The translations under genes and the position numbers were made by a program. A stretch of DNA of 64,000 nucleotides from Roseovarius indicus (GTDB lineage Bacteria; Pseudomonadota; Alphaproteobacteria; Rhodobacterales; Rhodobacteraceae), in the NCBI RefSeq assembly GCF_008728195.1, contig NZ_CP031598.1, positions 806,001 through 870,000 of the forward strand, in the 5' to 3' direction. How positions within the stretch are numbered: position 1 is the first letter of the stretch; each line of letters opens with the position of its first letter. This document shows positions 8,618-16,654 of this stretch, piece by piece. The notes beneath the pieces were generated by a model that worked only from the letters and a program-made list of their open reading frames with translations, was not told the origin of the DNA and did no database searches.

Positions 8618-9014
8618 TTATCCGCTTTCCGACCGGGGCCTGGCCGACCCGACGACCGAGGCGTTCTGGGCTGCTTGCGAAGAGCGCCGCCTGACGGTTC
8701 AGGCCTGCGGGGCCTGCGGGCATCGGCAGATGTATCCGCGGGCGATGTGCCTTGACTGCGGGGCGACAGATGCGCTGTCGATGGAAGAGGTTTCGGGGCG
8801 CGGGGTGATCTATTCCGTGACCACCATTCGCATTCCGGTGACCGAGGAGCTTGCGCCGCCCTACCTTCTGGCGCTTGTCGATCTGGAGGAGGGGCCGCGG
8901 CTGTTGACCAATGTGCTGGGCGAGAGCGCCGGAATTGGTGATGCCGTCACGCTGGACTGGCGCGAGCGGGCCGAGGCGCCGCCTGTGCCGGTGTTTCGCC
9001 GCGTCGACGACTGA
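8610..9014 (+). CDS. DUF35 Zn-ribbon/OB-fold protein, partner of the thiolase-like enzyme
   Basis: A 134-residue protein with an N-terminal rubredoxin-like zinc ribbon (C33, C36, C47, C50 in CGACG and CLDCG) followed by an OB-fold (VSGRGVIYSVTTI onward). DUF35 proteins bind thiolase-superfamily partners and, in steroid and polyketide systems, complete or channel substrate into the active site. Start ATG 8610 lies inside the end of the thiolase-like gene (stop at 8617), consistent with tight coupling and a complex. Longer in-frame starts would intrude further into the neighbour and are unlikely. Confidence 0.88.
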   Translation: MTDYPLSDRGLADPTTEAFWAACEERRLTVQACGACGHRQMYPRAMCLDCGATDALSMEEVSGRGVIYSVTTIRIPVTEELAPPYLLALVDLEEGPRLLTNVLGESAGIGDAVTLDWRERAEAPPVPVFRRVDD

Positions 9015-9065
9015 GGGGCGCCGGGCGTCGATAATATCCTGACCTAGACCAGAGGAGCCGTTCCC

Positions 9066-10100
9066 ATGCTCACCGATCTGCCCGATTTCGATGACCACGA
9101 GGCCGTGGTTTTCCTGAGCGACAAGGCGTCGGGCCTGCGGGCCATTATCGCGATGCACGACACCACCCTTGGCCCGGCGCATGGCGGCACGCGCGCCTGG
9201 GCCTACGAGAGCGAGGCGGATGCGGTGACGGACGTTCTCCGGCTGAGCCAGGGGATGACGTTCAAGAATGCCGTGGCTGGCCTGCCGCTGGGCGGGGGCA
9301 AGTCGGTGATCCTGTTGAAGCCGGGAGAGCGGCCGTCGGTGGAGATGCTGCATGCCTTCGGGCGGGCGGTAGACCGGTTGAACGGGCGATACCTGCCGGC
9401 CGAGGATGTGGGGATTGGCCCGGCGATGGTGCGTGAGATCGCCTCGGTCACCCCGCATGTTCTTGGCGTGGGGGCCGGCGAGGACGACGCGGCTGACCCG
9501 TCGCCGGTGACGTCGCTCGGGATATTCTGCGCGATCGAGGAGATGCTGGCGCGGGAGACGGGGAGCCGCGATTTCGCCGGCAAGCGGGTGGCGGTGCAGG
9601 GGTTGGGCGGTGTCGGCGGCAACCTTGCACGGCTGCTGCATGAGGCGGGGGCGTCGCTGGTCGTGGCGGATATGTCGGACGAGCGGTGCCGTGAGTTTCA
9701 ACAGGCCTGTGGCGCCGAGGTGGTGGCGCCGGAGCGCATCCATGGCGTCGAGGCCGATGTGTTTGCGCCCTGTGCTCTCGGGGCGGTGCTGAACGCCCGG
9801 ACCATTCCGGAGCTTGGCGCCGGGATCATCTGCGGCGGGGCCAACAACCAGTTGGCCGATCTGGCGGCGGGGCGGGCTGTGGCCGAGGCCGGGATCGCCT
9901 ATGCGCCGGATTTCGTTGCGAATTCTGGCGGGGTGATGTGGACGAGCGCACCGATCACCGGGCTCGACCGGGAAGAGGTCGAGAAGAAGGTGCGGGGCAT
10001 CGGCGCGACGCTGAGCCGGATATTGGACGACGTTCAACCCGGCGAAACCCCGCAGGAGGCGGCGATCCGCTATGCCCGCGCCGTTATCGACGCGGCTTAG
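9066..10100 (+). CDS. Leucine dehydrogenase-type Glu/Leu/Phe/Val dehydrogenase
   Basis: A 344-residue NAD-dependent amino acid dehydrogenase. K67 (in GMTFKNAV) and K79 (in PLGGGKSVI) match the two active-site lysines of leucine dehydrogenase, and PAEDVG follows. The Rossmann motif VQGLGGVGGNLARLL (about residues 178-192) binds NAD. Length fits the 340-360 residue octameric class. It oxidatively deaminates branched-chain (or aromatic) amino acids to 2-oxoacids and ammonia; such 2-oxoacids are substrates for the bkd complex at 46818-51737, though the two loci are far apart. An AGAGGAG site precedes the ATG. It converges on the ABC ATPase gene with interleaved stop codons (10097-10100). Confidence 0.88.
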   Translation: MLTDLPDFDDHEAVVFLSDKASGLRAIIAMHDTTLGPAHGGTRAWAYESEADAVTDVLRLSQGMTFKNAVAGLPLGGGKSVILLKPGERPSVEMLHAFGRAVDRLNGRYLPAEDVGIGPAMVREIASVTPHVLGVGAGEDDAADPSPVTSLGIFCAIEEMLARETGSRDFAGKRVAVQGLGGVGGNLARLLHEAGASLVVADMSDERCREFQQACGAEVVAPERIHGVEADVFAPCALGAVLNARTIPELGAGIICGGANNQLADLAAGRAVAEAGIAYAPDFVANSGGVMWTSAPITGLDREEVEKKVRGIGATLSRILDDVQPGETPQEAAIRYARAVIDAA

Positions 10101-11719
10101 CCTGCCTTGGCGCTGCCGATCTGCCAGTCGGTGCCGGGCACGGCGGCGAGCAGGCTGCGGGTGTAGTCTTTCTGCGGCTTGAGGAAGACCTCGGACACAG
10201 GGCCGATCTCGACAAGCTGGCCCTTCTGCATCACCGCCACGCGGTCGCAGAGCTGGGCCGCGACGCGCATGTCGTGGGTGATGAACATGAGCGACAGGTG
10301 CAGGCGGGTCTGCAGGTCGCGCAGCAGTTCGAGAACCTGCGCCTGGATCGAGACGTCGAGAGCGGAGACGGCCTCGTCGGCTATGATCAGGTCGGGGTCC
10401 ATCGCGAGCGCGCGGGCGATGCCGATGCGCTGGCGCTGGCCGCCGGAAAACTCGTGCGGGTAGCGGTCGGCGGCGCCGGCGTCGAGTTCGACGATTTCCA
10501 GCAGTTCGCGGGCGCGGGCGTGGGCCTTTTCCTTCGCCACGCCCTGCACGATGGGCCCTTCGGAGAGGGCGTGCAGGATCTTCTTGCGCGGGTTGAGCGA
10601 GGCGTAGGGATCCTGGAAGATCATCTGGACGCGGCGGCGGGCCGAGCGGAGTTCCTCGGTCGTGAGCGAATTCATGTCCTTGCCGTCGAGGATGATCTCG
10701 CCGCTGTCGGCCTCGACCAGCCGGACGATGGCGCGGCCGACGGTGGATTTGCCCGAGCCGGATTCGCCGACGATTCCCAGCACCTCGCCCTTGGCGATGG
10801 TGAAGGAGATATTGTCGATCGCCGTCACGCTGCGCTTGGGTTTGAAGAGGCCGCCGGAGGTGACGAAGGTCTTGCAAAGATTGCGCACCTCGAGCACGGG
10901 CTGCTCGGTGATGGGCGTGGGTTCGGGGACGTGGTCGGAGGGGATCGCCTCGAGCAGGGCCTTTGTGTAGCTGTGCTGCGGGTTTTCGAGCACCTCTTTC
11001 GCGGGCCCCTGTTCGACAATCTCGCCGTAGCGCATGACGATCACCCGGTCGGCGATTTCCGCGACGACGCCGAAATCGTGGGTGATGAACATCACAGCCA
11101 TGCCGTGTTTCGACTGGATCGACTTGATGAGGTCGAGGATCTGGGCCTGCGTGGTGACGTCGAGCGCGGTTGTGGGCTCGTCGGCGATGAGGATCGCGGG
11201 GTCGAGGGCGAGGGCCATGGCGATCATCGCGCGTTGGCGCTGGCCGCCGGAAAGCTGGAAGGGATAGGCGCGGATGATCTTTTCGGGGTCGGGGAGGCCG
11301 ACCTCGCGGATGAGGGCCAGTGCCTTTTCGCGGCGTTCGGAAGTGCTGTGAAGGTTGTGGGCCTCGAACACCTCGGCGATCTGGTCGCCGATCCGCATCA
11401 GCGGGTTGAGCGCCGTCATCGGCTCCTGGAAGATCATGCCGATGCGGGCGCCGCGCAGCTTGCGGCGTTCGTTGTCGGGCAGGGCGAGCAGGTCACGGCC
11501 CTCGAATTCGGCGGAGCCTTTGGCGACCTCGACCTGGTCGGGCAGGAGGCCCATGAGTGCGTTGGCGGTCATCGACTTGCCGGAGCCGGATTCGCCCACG
11601 ACGCAGAGGATTTCGCCGGAGTTCAGGTCGAAGTCGATATTCTGGACGGCATAGTCGCGGTCGGCGCCCCGGGGGAGCGAGATCGCAAGGTCGCGGATGG
11701 CGAGAACGGGGGTGGTCAT
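10097..11719 (-). CDS. Di/oligopeptide ABC importer, fused double ATPase (YejF/DppDF-like)
   Basis: A 540-residue protein holding two complete ABC ATPase domains in tandem, equivalent to DppD joined to DppF. The first has Walker A GESGSGKS at residues 42-49 and signature LSGGQRQRAMIA; the second has GESGSGKST near residue 320 and FSGGQRQRIGIA. Each has its own Walker B (ILIADEPTTALD and LIIADEAVSALD) and an oligopeptide-type C-terminal extension. It energises uptake through the two permeases encoded upstream on the same strand, 3 and about 850 bases away. Peptides, glutathione and opines are typical substrates of the family. Confidence 0.94.
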   Translation of the reverse strand: MTTPVLAIRDLAISLPRGADRDYAVQNIDFDLNSGEILCVVGESGSGKSMTANALMGLLPDQVEVAKGSAEFEGRDLLALPDNERRKLRGARIGMIFQEPMTALNPLMRIGDQIAEVFEAHNLHSTSERREKALALIREVGLPDPEKIIRAYPFQLSGGQRQRAMIAMALALDPAILIADEPTTALDVTTQAQILDLIKSIQSKHGMAVMFITHDFGVVAEIADRVIVMRYGEIVEQGPAKEVLENPQHSYTKALLEAIPSDHVPEPTPITEQPVLEVRNLCKTFVTSGGLFKPKRSVTAIDNISFTIAKGEVLGIVGESGSGKSTVGRAIVRLVEADSGEIILDGKDMNSLTTEELRSARRRVQMIFQDPYASLNPRKKILHALSEGPIVQGVAKEKAHARARELLEIVELDAGAADRYPHEFSGGQRQRIGIARALAMDPDLIIADEAVSALDVSIQAQVLELLRDLQTRLHLSLMFITHDMRVAAQLCDRVAVMQKGQLVEIGPVSEVFLKPQKDYTRSLLAAVPGTDWQIGSAKAG

Positions 11720-11722
11720 GTC

Positions 11723-12562
11723 TTAGCGCCCCTTCCGTGCCAGCCGGGGGTTCAGGGCGTCGTTGAGCCCCTCGCCGATGAGGTTGAGCGACAGCACCGT
11801 CAGGAGGATTGCGACGCCGGGAATGAAGCTGAGCCACCATGCGGTGCGGATCACGGTGCGGGCGGCGCCGATCATGTAGCCCCAGCTCATGATGTTGGGG
11901 TCGCCGAGGCCGAGGAAGGAGAGCGAGCTTTCCAGCAGGATGGCGGTGGCGACCATGAGCGAGGCCATGACGATGATCGGCGACATAGCGTTGGGCAGCA
12001 CGTGGCCGAAGAGGATGCGGATGTTCGACAGGCCGGCCAGTCGCGCGGCATCGACGAATTCGCGTTTTCGCAAGGAGAGCACCTCGGCCCGGACAAGGCG
12101 GGCGACGGGGGGCCAGCTGACGATGGCGATGGCCAGCGTGATGGTGGGGAGCGTCGGTTCCATGATCGCGACGAGGACGATGGCGAGCGCGAAGTTGGGG
12201 ATGGTCTGGAAGAACTCGGTAAAGCGCATGGCGCCGTCATCCACCAGCCCGCCGTAGAAACCCGCGAAGGCGCCGAGCGGCACGCCGATCAGAAGCGCGA
12301 CGAGGGTCGAGACCAGCCCGACGATGAGCGAGACGCGCGCGCCGTGCACCAGCCCCGCCGCCACGTCGCGGCCGAGCGTGTCGGTGCCGAGTATCACGCC
12401 ATCGGTGGAGAAGGGCGGCAGGAAGGGCCGCTGCACCATTTTCCACGGGCTGTCAGGGTAGATGAGCGGCGCGAAGACCGCGAGCAGGATCACGATGGTC
12501 AGGATGATCATCCCGAAGAGCGCGCCGCGATTGCGGGAAAACCGTTTGAGGAAGTCGATCAT
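11723..12562 (-). CDS. Di/oligopeptide ABC importer permease, DppC-like
   Basis: A 279-residue inner-membrane permease with a short cytoplasmic N-terminus, TM1 (LFGMIILTIVILLAVFAPLI) and the DppC/OppC landmark ILGTDTLGRDVAAGLVHGAR. The EAA loop (FVDAARLAGLSNIRILFGHV) contacts the ATPase. It forms the channel with the DppB-like protein encoded 10 bases upstream on the minus strand. Confidence 0.93.
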   Translation of the reverse strand: MIDFLKRFSRNRGALFGMIILTIVILLAVFAPLIYPDSPWKMVQRPFLPPFSTDGVILGTDTLGRDVAAGLVHGARVSLIVGLVSTLVALLIGVPLGAFAGFYGGLVDDGAMRFTEFFQTIPNFALAIVLVAIMEPTLPTITLAIAIVSWPPVARLVRAEVLSLRKREFVDAARLAGLSNIRILFGHVLPNAMSPIIVMASLMVATAILLESSLSFLGLGDPNIMSWGYMIGAARTVIRTAWWLSFIPGVAILLTVLSLNLIGEGLNDALNPRLARKGR

Positions 12563-12572
12563 GGCTGGCTCC

Positions 12573-13538
12573 TCATATCCGCGGGTCGATCAGCCGATAG
12601 ACAATATCGGTGATGATGTTGAAGGCGATGACCATGGCCGCCGAGACGAGGAACACGCCGAGAAGGGTGTTGTAGTCGCGGGCGGTGAGGCTTTCGAACA
12701 TGAGCCGGCCGATGCCGGGCCATGCGAAGACCGTTTCGGTCAGGACCGCGCCGCCGACGAGCTGGCCCGCCTGAAGGCCGGCGAGCGTGACGACTGGCAG
12801 CAGCGCGTTGCGCAGGATGTGGCGGCGGCGGATCGTGCCTTCGCCCAGGCCCTTGGCGCGGGCGGTCTTGACGAAATCCATCTGGCTGACTTCTAGCACG
12901 GAAGAACGGGTCATGCGCAGGTAGACGGCCATGAAGAAGAGGCCCAGCGTGAGGGCGGGCAGGAACAGGTGCTTGAGCCGGTCGAGCACCATGTCAAGGC
13001 CGGTGTAGCCGGCGCCGACGGTCTCATACCCGAAGGCGGGGAACCAGCCCAGCTTGACCGAAAAGAGAACCACGGCCATCAGCGCCACCCAGAAGAGCGG
13101 CGTGGCGTAGAAGAGAAGCGCCATCGAGGTAATCGCGGTGTCGCCCATCTTGCCCTGACGCGCGGCGGCGGCGAGGCCGAAGGCGATGCCGAGCAGCAGC
13201 GACATGCAGAAGGCGGTGAGGGTCAGCAGCAGGGTCGCGGGCAGGCGGTCGAGGATCAGGTCGAGGACCGGCATCTGCTGGCGGTAGGAATAGCCGAGGT
13301 CGAGCTGGAGGACGCCCGAGACGTAGTTCCAGAACTGCACGTAGAGGGGCTGATCGAGGCCGAACTGTTCACGCAGTTGCTGGATGAACTGTTCGTCGGC
13401 GGCGCCCGCTTCGCCCGCCATCACCATGGCCGGGTCGCCGGGGGCGGCGTGGATCAGGAAGAAATTGAGGATGACGATCAGCAGGAGCGTGATCGCCGCC
13501 TTGGCAAGGCGCCCGAATATGGCGGCGGCAAGTGTCAT
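12573..13538 (-). CDS. Di/oligopeptide ABC importer permease, DppB-like
   Basis: A 321-residue permease starting with the typical single N-terminal TM (ITLLLIVILNFFLIHAAPGDPA) and a periplasmic loop, followed by five more TM segments. The EAA loop FVKTARAKGLGEGTIRRRHI is present near residue 215. It is the first permease gene after the binding protein, separated from it by an 81-base gap that contains a strong hairpin. Confidence 0.93.
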   Translation of the reverse strand: MTLAAAIFGRLAKAAITLLLIVILNFFLIHAAPGDPAMVMAGEAGAADEQFIQQLREQFGLDQPLYVQFWNYVSGVLQLDLGYSYRQQMPVLDLILDRLPATLLLTLTAFCMSLLLGIAFGLAAAARQGKMGDTAITSMALLFYATPLFWVALMAVVLFSVKLGWFPAFGYETVGAGYTGLDMVLDRLKHLFLPALTLGLFFMAVYLRMTRSSVLEVSQMDFVKTARAKGLGEGTIRRRHILRNALLPVVTLAGLQAGQLVGGAVLTETVFAWPGIGRLMFESLTARDYNTLLGVFLVSAAMVIAFNIITDIVYRLIDPRI

Positions 13539-13574
13539 GAGATCAGGCTACCCGGTTTGAGATGGTGGCCGAAA

Positions 13575-13606
13575 GCGGCCGGCCCACGAGATATGGGGCC
13601 GGCCGC
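13575..13606 (-). terminator. Strong hairpin between binding-protein and permease genes
   Basis: GCGGCCGGCCC (13575-13585) and GGGCCGGCCGC (13596-13606) form an uninterrupted 11-bp GC stem with a 10-base loop, just after the binding-protein stop (minus strand). No U-run follows, so it is more likely a 3'-stabilising or partial terminator element. Such an element keeps binding-protein mRNA in excess over permease mRNA. Confidence 0.6.
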
Positions 13607-13619
13607 GATCTTGTCGGAG

Positions 13620-15164
13620 TTATTGCTCGATCCACGCGTCGCGCAGGCCGTCATTGACGCCGATCGCGGTGGTCACGAGGTCCTTGACGTTGCAGCGGTA
13701 GATCGTCGGGAACTCGATTTCGAGAAGCCATGCCACGGGCACGTCGTCGACGAGCTGCTTCTGGATCTCGGTGTAGATTTCCTGACGCTCTTCGGCGCTG
13801 GCCGCGACGGCGGCCTCGGCGAACATCTCGTCGACTTCCGGGTTCTCGTAGCCGGCGACGTTGTTCCACGGGCTGCCCTTGGCGATGTTCGAGGATAGGT
13901 AGCTGCGGGCCACGCCAAGCGCCGGGTCACCGTATTGGTAGAGGTAGGTGAAGGCGATGTCGAAGTCCCATTCGGCCTGTTTCTGGTTCCAGCCGGCCAC
14001 GTCCGTTGCGACCATCTCGACGCTGATGCCCACCTCTTCGAGGTTCTGCTTCATCGCCTCGGCCCAGCGTTGCCAGGTTTCGCCGTAGGGCAGGGGCAGG
14101 ATGCGGACGGTTTCGCCGTCATAGCCCATTTCCTCGAGCAGTTCCTTGGCCTTGTCGGGGTTGTGGTCGTACATGATCGTGTCGTCGGTGTAGAAGTTGG
14201 TCTTGGACGACACGGGGCTGGTGGCGACGGTGCCGAAGCCGTTCCAGATCACGTCTTTCACGAAGTTGCGGTCCATCGCGTACATGACGGCCTTGCGGAA
14301 CAGCTTGTCGGAGGTCGGGCCCTCGCGGTTGTTCATCCACGCCATCGCGTGCGGGGCGAAGTATTCCCAGCCGTTGCCGGTCGAGCAGACGCCTTCCATC
14401 TCGGTCAGGCGCTTCACGTCCCAGTTCTCGATCGAGCCGCCGGGGAGGACGTCGACCTCGCCGTTTTCGAAGGCCACGGCGCGCGAAGCGGCGTCGGGGA
14501 TGACGCGGTAGTAGACCTCATCCAGGTAGGGCTTGCCGTCGAGGTAGTAGTCCTCGTTCTTCACGAGGTGGATGTAGCTGCCCTTTTCCCACTCCTCGAA
14601 CTTGAACGGGCCGGTGCCGATGGGCGTGTTGTTCGCCGGGTTGTTGGCGAAATCGGTGCCTTCGTAGATGTGCTTGGGCACGATCGGCATGGTGCCGACC
14701 TCGAAGACGCCCATGAATGGCCCGAACGGGTTCTTCAGCTTGAAGACCACGGTGGTGTCGTCGGGCGCGGTGACCGACTCGACATGTTCGAGGCTGACGC
14801 GCAGGCGGGCATGGGTTTCACGCAGGAAGGTATCGACGGAGAAGACCACGTCTTCGGCGGTGAAGGGTTCGCCGTCGTGCCATGTCACGCCGTCGTGCAG
14901 CGTGAATGTGTAGGTCAGGCCGTCTTCCGAGGCTTCCCACGACTTGGCCAGCGAGGGCTGCGGGTTGAGATCGGTGTCGTAGCGCAGAAGGCTTTCGTAG
15001 ATGTCGCCGGCCACAAGCTGCGTGGGGCCGTTCTGTACGAGCCCGAGCATCAGGCTGGGCGGTTCGGGCTGTACGACGATGTCGAGACGTCCCCCCGCGT
15101 CCTGCGCGGCGGCTGGCATGGCCAGCCCGAGGCTCAGGATCGACGCTGTGAGTAATTTCTTCAT
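13620..15164 (-). CDS. Di/oligopeptide ABC importer periplasmic binding protein (SBP type 5)
   Basis: A 514-residue extracytoplasmic binding protein. The signal peptide MKKLLTASILSLGLAMPAAA is followed by cleavage before QDAG. The mature chain shows family-5 hallmarks: SLAKSWEASEDGLTYTF, HDGVTWHDGEPFTAEDVVFS and IPDAASRAVAFENGEVDV. Start at 15164 is preceded by a GGGAG site 8 bases upstream; a longer in-frame start exists but would add residues before the signal peptide. It captures peptides or peptide-like compounds for the three downstream subunits. The gene is divergent from a GntR regulator with a dyad operator in the gap, so expression is probably repressed by that protein. Confidence 0.92.
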   Translation of the reverse strand: MKKLLTASILSLGLAMPAAAQDAGGRLDIVVQPEPPSLMLGLVQNGPTQLVAGDIYESLLRYDTDLNPQPSLAKSWEASEDGLTYTFTLHDGVTWHDGEPFTAEDVVFSVDTFLRETHARLRVSLEHVESVTAPDDTTVVFKLKNPFGPFMGVFEVGTMPIVPKHIYEGTDFANNPANNTPIGTGPFKFEEWEKGSYIHLVKNEDYYLDGKPYLDEVYYRVIPDAASRAVAFENGEVDVLPGGSIENWDVKRLTEMEGVCSTGNGWEYFAPHAMAWMNNREGPTSDKLFRKAVMYAMDRNFVKDVIWNGFGTVATSPVSSKTNFYTDDTIMYDHNPDKAKELLEEMGYDGETVRILPLPYGETWQRWAEAMKQNLEEVGISVEMVATDVAGWNQKQAEWDFDIAFTYLYQYGDPALGVARSYLSSNIAKGSPWNNVAGYENPEVDEMFAEAAVAASAEERQEIYTEIQKQLVDDVPVAWLLEIEFPTIYRCNVKDLVTTAIGVNDGLRDAWIEQ

Positions 15165-15371
15165 CTGTGGCTCCCTGATTGGTTTTCGCAGGTGCCGGTC
15201 CTCCGGCCAATGCAATGCATTTCAGGCTTGCGCCGGCCCCCGCCTTGTTTGTCCTAGCGCGCCATGCCGGTTGGCCCGGTCTGCGGCGCAGGTGTCATGT
15301 TGTCGGGCGGCGTGAGATCACCGCCCGATACCTCTTTAATTCACCGGCTGGGTTGCGCCGAGTCAACCCAA

Positions 15372-15390
15372 ATTGTCGACAACCGACAAT
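15372..15390. promoter_or_regulatory. Candidate GntR operator in divergent promoter region
   Basis: ATTGTCG (15372-15378) and CGACAAT (15384-15390) are perfect inverted repeats with a 5-base spacer, and the nested TTGTCGACAA (15373-15382) is itself a 10-bp palindrome. TTGT-n-ACAA half-sites are typical of FCD-class GntR operators. The site lies 21 bases before the GntR start at 15411 and 208 bases from the divergent binding-protein start, so it fits autoregulation plus control of the ABC operon. Confidence 0.6.
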
Positions 15391-15410
15391 CGCGCCGTTA
15401 TTCAGGGGCC

Positions 15411-16127
15411 ATGTCGTCGAAGTCCGAACCCCTGTTTCAGCCCCTTGCGCGCGACGCGCTGTCGCAGCGGATTGCCCGGATGCTGACAGATGCGATCGTG
15501 TCGGGAAAGCTCAAGCCGGGGGAGCGGGTGGCGGAATCCGTCATAGCCCGTGAATTCGGCGTCAGCCGCGCGCCGGTGCGCGAGGCCGCGCGGCTGCTGG
15601 AAAGCGCGGGGCTGCTGGTGTCGCATGCCAACCGGGGGTTCTTTGTCAGGACGATCGATGCCGAGGATCTCGATTCGCTTTACGAACTGCGTTTGTGCAT
15701 CGAACGAGAGGCCGCCGGTCGGGTGGTGCGGGAGGGCAAGGTCGAGGCGATCATCGACCGGCTGCGCGACCAGATCGAGGACATGGTCGGCATGTCCGAG
15801 GAAAACCAGCTGATCCTGCAGATCGGGGTCGATCTGCAGTTTCACCGGCTGATCGTGGAAAGCAGCGGCAACAAGCGGTTCCTGGCGGTGTTCGACAAGC
15901 TGGCCTGGGAAATCCAGGCCTGCACGGCAATGATCGAGACCGTGTTCGACGAGCCGGGCCTTGTGGCACGCAATCATTACCTCATCATCGATGCGCTGCT
16001 GTCGGGGGACGAGGCCGAGGCGCGGGCGGCGATGGAGTATCATATCGGTGTGGCGCGCGAGACGGTGGTCGGCCGGTTTCGCACGCTCGAGGCCGAGGAG
16101 GCCCAGACGGGCGGGCCGAAGGCGTAG
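15411..16127 (+). CDS. GntR family regulator, FCD (FadR) subfamily
   Basis: A 238-residue regulator. The N-terminal winged helix spans about residues 15-80 (LSQRIARMLTDAIVSGKL, then VIAREFGVSRAPVREAARLLE), and an all-helical FCD ligand domain follows, with conserved FHRLIVESSGN. FCD proteins bind small organic acids through a metal site. ATG at 15411 has a CAGGGG site close upstream; an in-frame ATG at 15264 would place the operator inside the gene and is unlikely. It is divergent from the oligopeptide ABC operon and is its likely regulator. Confidence 0.9.
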   Translation: MSSKSEPLFQPLARDALSQRIARMLTDAIVSGKLKPGERVAESVIAREFGVSRAPVREAARLLESAGLLVSHANRGFFVRTIDAEDLDSLYELRLCIEREAAGRVVREGKVEAIIDRLRDQIEDMVGMSEENQLILQIGVDLQFHRLIVESSGNKRFLAVFDKLAWEIQACTAMIETVFDEPGLVARNHYLIIDALLSGDEAEARAAMEYHIGVARETVVGRFRTLEAEEAQTGGPKA

Positions 16128-16302
16128 CCCGGCGCGACATGGCCCGGGTGGTTCGGTGCGATACGAGGCGAACCTTGCGGAAAGTCACATTGCCTGACCT
16201 GCTTTTCGATACGACACAAAGCAAATCAGTTTGGAAATTATACAACTAAAAGTAGATTGATTTAAGTTTATAGTTCGGAAAAAGTGTAGTCCGGATGCGG
16301 TT

Positions 16303-16632
16303 GCACAAATTTTCGCCCGATGGATTATTGGGCAAAGAGAATGGTTTGTGCGCCAAAGTACCAATCTTCATCAAAAAGTCGCATACAAACCTTGAACCGT
16401 CGCAGCTTGCCAACGATAACCATAGGCACAGTGAGTCGGGATAGAAAAAGCTTCGACGGTAAAAGCATCCCGACCCCGTGGCATGGAGCACTGAAGCGTG
16501 CCGCGACGATCCGATATGCTTCGCAATCTATGAGAGGTGCGAGGCGAAAACAATGACCATGACGGCGACGCTTCCGTACTCCGCACCGCGGACGGCGGGA
16601 GGGTGAACAGTGCCCGCATGCGGGCCGCCGTC
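16303..16632 (+). promoter_or_regulatory. AT-rich, hairpin-rich 5' leader region of the betaine/methyl-cycle operon
   Basis: The 527-base gap 16128-16654 holds no convincing gene and is clearly more AT-rich than its surroundings (16240-16400 especially). Three strong secondary structures are visible. (1) 16303-16321 pairs with 16327-16351 through GCACAA/TTGTGC, ATTTTC/GAGAAT and GCCCGAT/ATTGGGC, with two small bulges and a 5-base loop. (2) GTCGGGAT (16435-16442) pairs with ATCCCGAC (16467-16474), with outer CAGTG/CACTG (16429-16433, 16489-16493). (3) GACGGCG (16591-16597) pairs with CGCCGTC (16626-16632) around an inner GCCCG-CATG-CGGGC hairpin. A second GACGGCG at 16561-16567 could compete for the same CGCCGTC, which lies just before the ribosome site GGAGAG (16643-16648). 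This looks like a regulatory leader; no known riboswitch class was recognised. Confidence 0.5.
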
Positions 16633-16654
16633 ATCACACAGCGGAGAGAAAGAC

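Noticed and set aside
8316..10877. An 853-codon open frame on the minus strand
   Set aside because: It is antisense to the thiolase, DUF35 and leucine-dehydrogenase genes and partly overlaps the ABC ATPase gene in another frame. Its translation is rich in R, H, P and Q as expected for antisense of GC-rich genes.
9938..12613. An 891-codon open frame on the plus strand
   Set aside because: It lies antisense to the oligopeptide ABC genes, which have full family motifs; the translation is D/E/G/H-rich and low in complexity.
16320..16556. A 78-codon open frame in the leader of the betaine operon
   Set aside because: No ribosome site, no recognisable domain, and it runs through the hairpins of the leader; treated as non-coding.
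16128..16654. SAM-II, SAH or glycine riboswitch before the methyltransferase gene
   Set aside because: Short resemblances (for example CTAAAAG near 16247, GAGAGG near 16530) lack the flanking conserved elements of those classes, so no class is assigned.
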